Shown: in pieces, positions 62,603-64,000 of the stretch
Numbering within the stretch: the first letter of the stretch is position 1
How the letters are laid out: every line of letters begins with the position of its first letter
DNA from: DLKC01 sp002478885
Lineage (GTDB): Bacteria > Bacteroidota > Bacteroidia > Chitinophagales > Chitinophagaceae
NCBI GenBank assembly: GCA_046329585.1
Contig: JAXLUI010000001.1
Location: forward strand, 62,001-126,000
Direction: 5' to 3'
DNA length: 64,000 nucleotides
Notes under the pieces: generated by a model
Told to the model about the DNA's origin: nothing
What the model saw: the letters and a program-made list of their open reading frames with translations, nothing else
Database searches by the model: none
Made by a program: the position numbers and the translations under genes

Positions 62603-62797
62603 TGATGATTGTTGGTATTTGAGGTTGCAAATTAAAACTGACGTTTAGCCATAAACCTGACCGGGGACAGGGTCGCTTATGATCTTCGTCATAAAAAGCG
62701 CGAGGCAAGCTGTATTTCAGGATGTTCCAGAGCGAATTATTGTGGACCTTGGATAGTAAAAGGGGAGTAGTGGGCTTAACCTGACCGCATTTTTTCG

Positions 62798-62805
62798 TAC
62801 TTTTG
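62798..62805 (+). promoter_or_regulatory. orphan -7 box facing the 11-bp tandem repeat
   Basis: TACTTTTG, exact TAnnTTTG on the plus strand, 46 bp before the tandem array; no ORF lies downstream before rpmE2, which has its own promoter. -33 box unclear. Confidence 0.35.
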
Positions 62806-62850
62806 GCAAGCGGCATAAATAAGTTCCCCACTAACAAAGCACGCAGTTAA

Positions 62851-62949
62851 TACCAAGTATCTACCAAGTATCTACCAAGTATCTACCAAGTATCTACCAA
62901 GTATCTACCAAGTATCGGCCAAGTATCGGCCAAGGATCTACCCAGTATC
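62851..62949 (+). repeat. 11-bp tandem repeat, nine units
   Basis: TACCAAGTATC repeated without gap from 62851. Units 1-6 are identical, unit 7 is GGCCAAGTATC, unit 8 GGCCAAGGATC, unit 9 TACCCAGTATC. The period of 11 is close to one helical turn. Remaining parts of 62603-63215 have no ORF or recognised RNA. Confidence 0.95.
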
Positions 62950-63215
62950 CGTTAACAAAGGGCAGGTTTAGATCGGGGCACGCGGGACGCCAAATGTGAG
63001 ACTTGAGTTATCTTATATTAAAAAAGATTTATAGGTATTGTAAATCAAGGGGGATCGGATTTACCGTGGATCGGATGTGCCGGGACCCGACAGCCTGTGT
63101 TTTGTGGCCGGGTTGCGGCAGCTGAGTTTGGGATGCCTGATAAGCCGGAACTATGCAGCAGGGACAAAGCCAGGGAACCAGCCTGCCGGGCAAGAGAAAA
63201 TGCATTTAAATAACA

Positions 63216-63247
63216 TTTGGCTGAAAGGGGTGCTGCCATTATCTTTG
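63216..63247 (+). promoter_or_regulatory. canonical Bacteroidota promoter of rpmE2
   Basis: TTTG at 63216-63219, 20 bases, then TATCTTTG at 63240-63247: an almost perfect TTTG-N19-TAnnTTTG promoter, 58 bp before the ATG. Confidence 0.8.
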
Positions 63248-63304
63248 CGCCTCATTTATAAATAGTACGGCAAAATCCGTGCTGCCTAAAATCATAAAAC
63301 AGAA

Positions 63305-63553
63305 ATGAAAAAAGGTATCCACCCCGCCAGTTACAAGTTTGTTGTTTTTAAAGACATGAGTAATGGCGTTACGTTCCTCGGCCGTTCTACGGCAAATTCG
63401 AAAGAAATGCATAAATGGGAAGATGGAAATGAGTACCCGCTGATAAAGCTGGAGATCTCGAATACGTCGCACCCATTTTATACCGGTAAAAACATGCTGG
63501 TTGACACTGCAGGACGTATTGACAAATTCAAGAAGCGTTACGCAAAAAAATAA
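63305..63553 (+). CDS. rpmE2: 50S ribosomal protein L31 type B
   Basis: 82 residues: MKKGIHPASYKFVVFKDMSN and the motif EISNTSHPFYTGK, ending GRIDKFKKRYAKK. Size and the absence of CxxC zinc motifs identify the C- (type B) L31 form, a protein of the large ribosomal subunit. In some bacteria this form replaces the zinc-containing form under zinc shortage, but here no sign of that regulation (no Zur-like site recognised). Strong promoter upstream, terminator after it. Confidence 0.96.
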   Translation: MKKGIHPASYKFVVFKDMSNGVTFLGRSTANSKEMHKWEDGNEYPLIKLEISNTSHPFYTGKNMLVDTAGRIDKFKKRYAKK

Positions 63554-63570
63554 GCTTCTTCAACTTTTTA

Positions 63571-63610
63571 AATCCCTCCGCAGTAATTTTTACCGGGGGG
63601 ATTTTGTTTT
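63571..63610 (+). terminator. terminator of rpmE2
   Basis: AATCCCTCCG (63571-63580) pairs with CGGGGGGATT (63594-63603, one G-T pair) around a 13-base loop, then TTGTTTT. Confidence 0.8.
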
Positions 63611-63653
63611 AAACTCCCGTTTCTTCCCATAATACAAGCAATCCCCGATTATA

Positions 63654-64000
63654 ATGAGCCAACTAACGAGTTATCCCAAAGAGAAGATCAAGATACTTTT
63701 CCTGGAAAACATCAGCGACAAGGCGGTACAGTTATTCAAGCAACATGGCTATACCAATGTAAAGAAAATGGCCGGCGCCATCAGCGAAGACGACCTTGTG
63801 AGAGAGATTAAGGATGTTCACCTGTTAGGTATCCGTTCCAAAACGCAGATAACAGCAAAAGTGTTGGAGGCTGCCACAAAACTGCAGGCGATTGGCTGTT
63901 TTTGTATTGGCGTTAACCAGGTAAACCTGAAGGCGGCCACTAAAAAAGGAGTGGTCGTTTTTAATGCGCCCTACAGTAATACAAGAAGCGTTGCGGAGTT
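63654..64000 (+). CDS. serA: D-3-phosphoglycerate dehydrogenase, N-terminal part (cut by window end)
   Basis: The frame from the ATG at 63654 is open to the window edge (115 codons). It reads MSQLTSYPKEKIKILFLENI, then HLLGIRSKTQITAKVLEAAT, IGCFCIGVNQVNLKAATKKG and VVVFNAPYSNTRSVAE. This is the substrate-binding domain of SerA, which starts serine synthesis from 3-phosphoglycerate; the GIRS(K/R)T, GCFCIGTNQV-type and NTRSVAE motifs are specific to the E. coli-like type. NAD-binding and ACT domains would follow outside. Confidence 0.92.
   Translation, partial: MSQLTSYPKEKIKILFLENISDKAVQLFKQHGYTNVKKMAGAISEDDLVREIKDVHLLGIRSKTQITAKVLEAATKLQAIGCFCIGVNQVNLKAATKKGVVVFNAPYSNTRSVAE

Noticed and set aside
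62851..62949. CRISPR array
   Set aside because: Units are 11 bp and directly adjacent with no spacers; no cas gene in the window.
1..64000. tRNA, rRNA, riboswitch
   Set aside because: No cloverleaf with a TTCRA-type T-loop, no rRNA motifs, and no recognisable riboswitch consensus were seen by eye; a covariance search could overturn this.

Overview
The window looks like a chromosomal segment of a Bacteroidota bacterium, most likely of the Chitinophagaceae/Chitinophagales group. The signs are Bacteroidota-type -7 promoter boxes (TAnnTTTG), secreted proteins with type IX secretion (T9SS) C-terminal sorting domains, a fused CcoN-CcoO cytochrome oxidase gene, DUF1080 and twin-arginine MocA/isomerase proteins, a YpdA-type reductase and an alpha-oxoamine synthase of the sphingolipid/sulfonolipid type. 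No transposase, phage gene, CRISPR array, tRNA or rRNA was seen. The layout is mostly ordinary chromosomal housekeeping and accessory envelope genes.

Layout. 0-3.4 kb: end of a surface-polysaccharide type cluster (partial formyltransferase-like gene, GT4 glycosyltransferase) and a lipoprotein sulfatase. 3.5-5.7 kb: ddl, PASTA protein and rhodanese, one leftward operon. 6-9 kb: FKBP isomerase, a conserved hypothetical gene and an ABC-F ATPase. 9-23 kb: secreted or envelope proteins (T9SS cargo, DUF885 peptidase-like, DUF4399, DUF1080, Asp-box propeller, PKD lipoprotein, CotH-like protein, esterase) and a biotin-dependent carboxyltransferase subunit. 23-29 kb: two MocA-type oxidoreductases, a sugar isomerase/epimerase-like protein and a PGM1-like ATP-grasp peptide ligase. 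29-35 kb: two very large surface proteins, one with YadA-like head repeats and an internal duplication, one a T9SS cargo. 35-45 kb: LutA-like protein, smc, small membrane proteins, a GH13 enzyme and an APC permease. 45-53 kb: VOC protein, alpha-oxoamine synthase, PafA-like phosphatase, YpdA, beta-barrel protein, isocitrate dehydrogenase and an unknown protein. 53-62.6 kb: a complete leftward cbb3 oxidase locus (ccoI, ccoS, ccoNO, ccoQ, ccoP, ccoG, fixH-like, SafE-like). Two of its genes, ccoS and ccoQ, encode only 58 residues. 63-64 kb: rpmE2 and the start of a phosphoglycerate dehydrogenase gene.

The strongest unexplained signal is a dispersed intergenic element of about 55-60 bp. I count 27 full or degraded copies from 5.8 to 59.9 kb, every one outside a coding region and in either orientation. 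Its core is GTTGCGTCGCACTCTTGTAC. It extends on one side through a GGCATCGCC segment to a GCCCGG-rich, T-tract end. Two core subtypes, GCGTCGC and GTGTCAC, differ by a paired change that keeps the dyad symmetry. Some copies are paired head to head, like REP/BIME elements. Other signals outside normal gene content are an 11-bp tandem repeat (9 units at 62.85 kb, with a degenerate second locus at 9.45 kb), an orphan T9SS sorting-domain remnant at 9.2 kb, and a duplicated terminator-like block at 41 kb.
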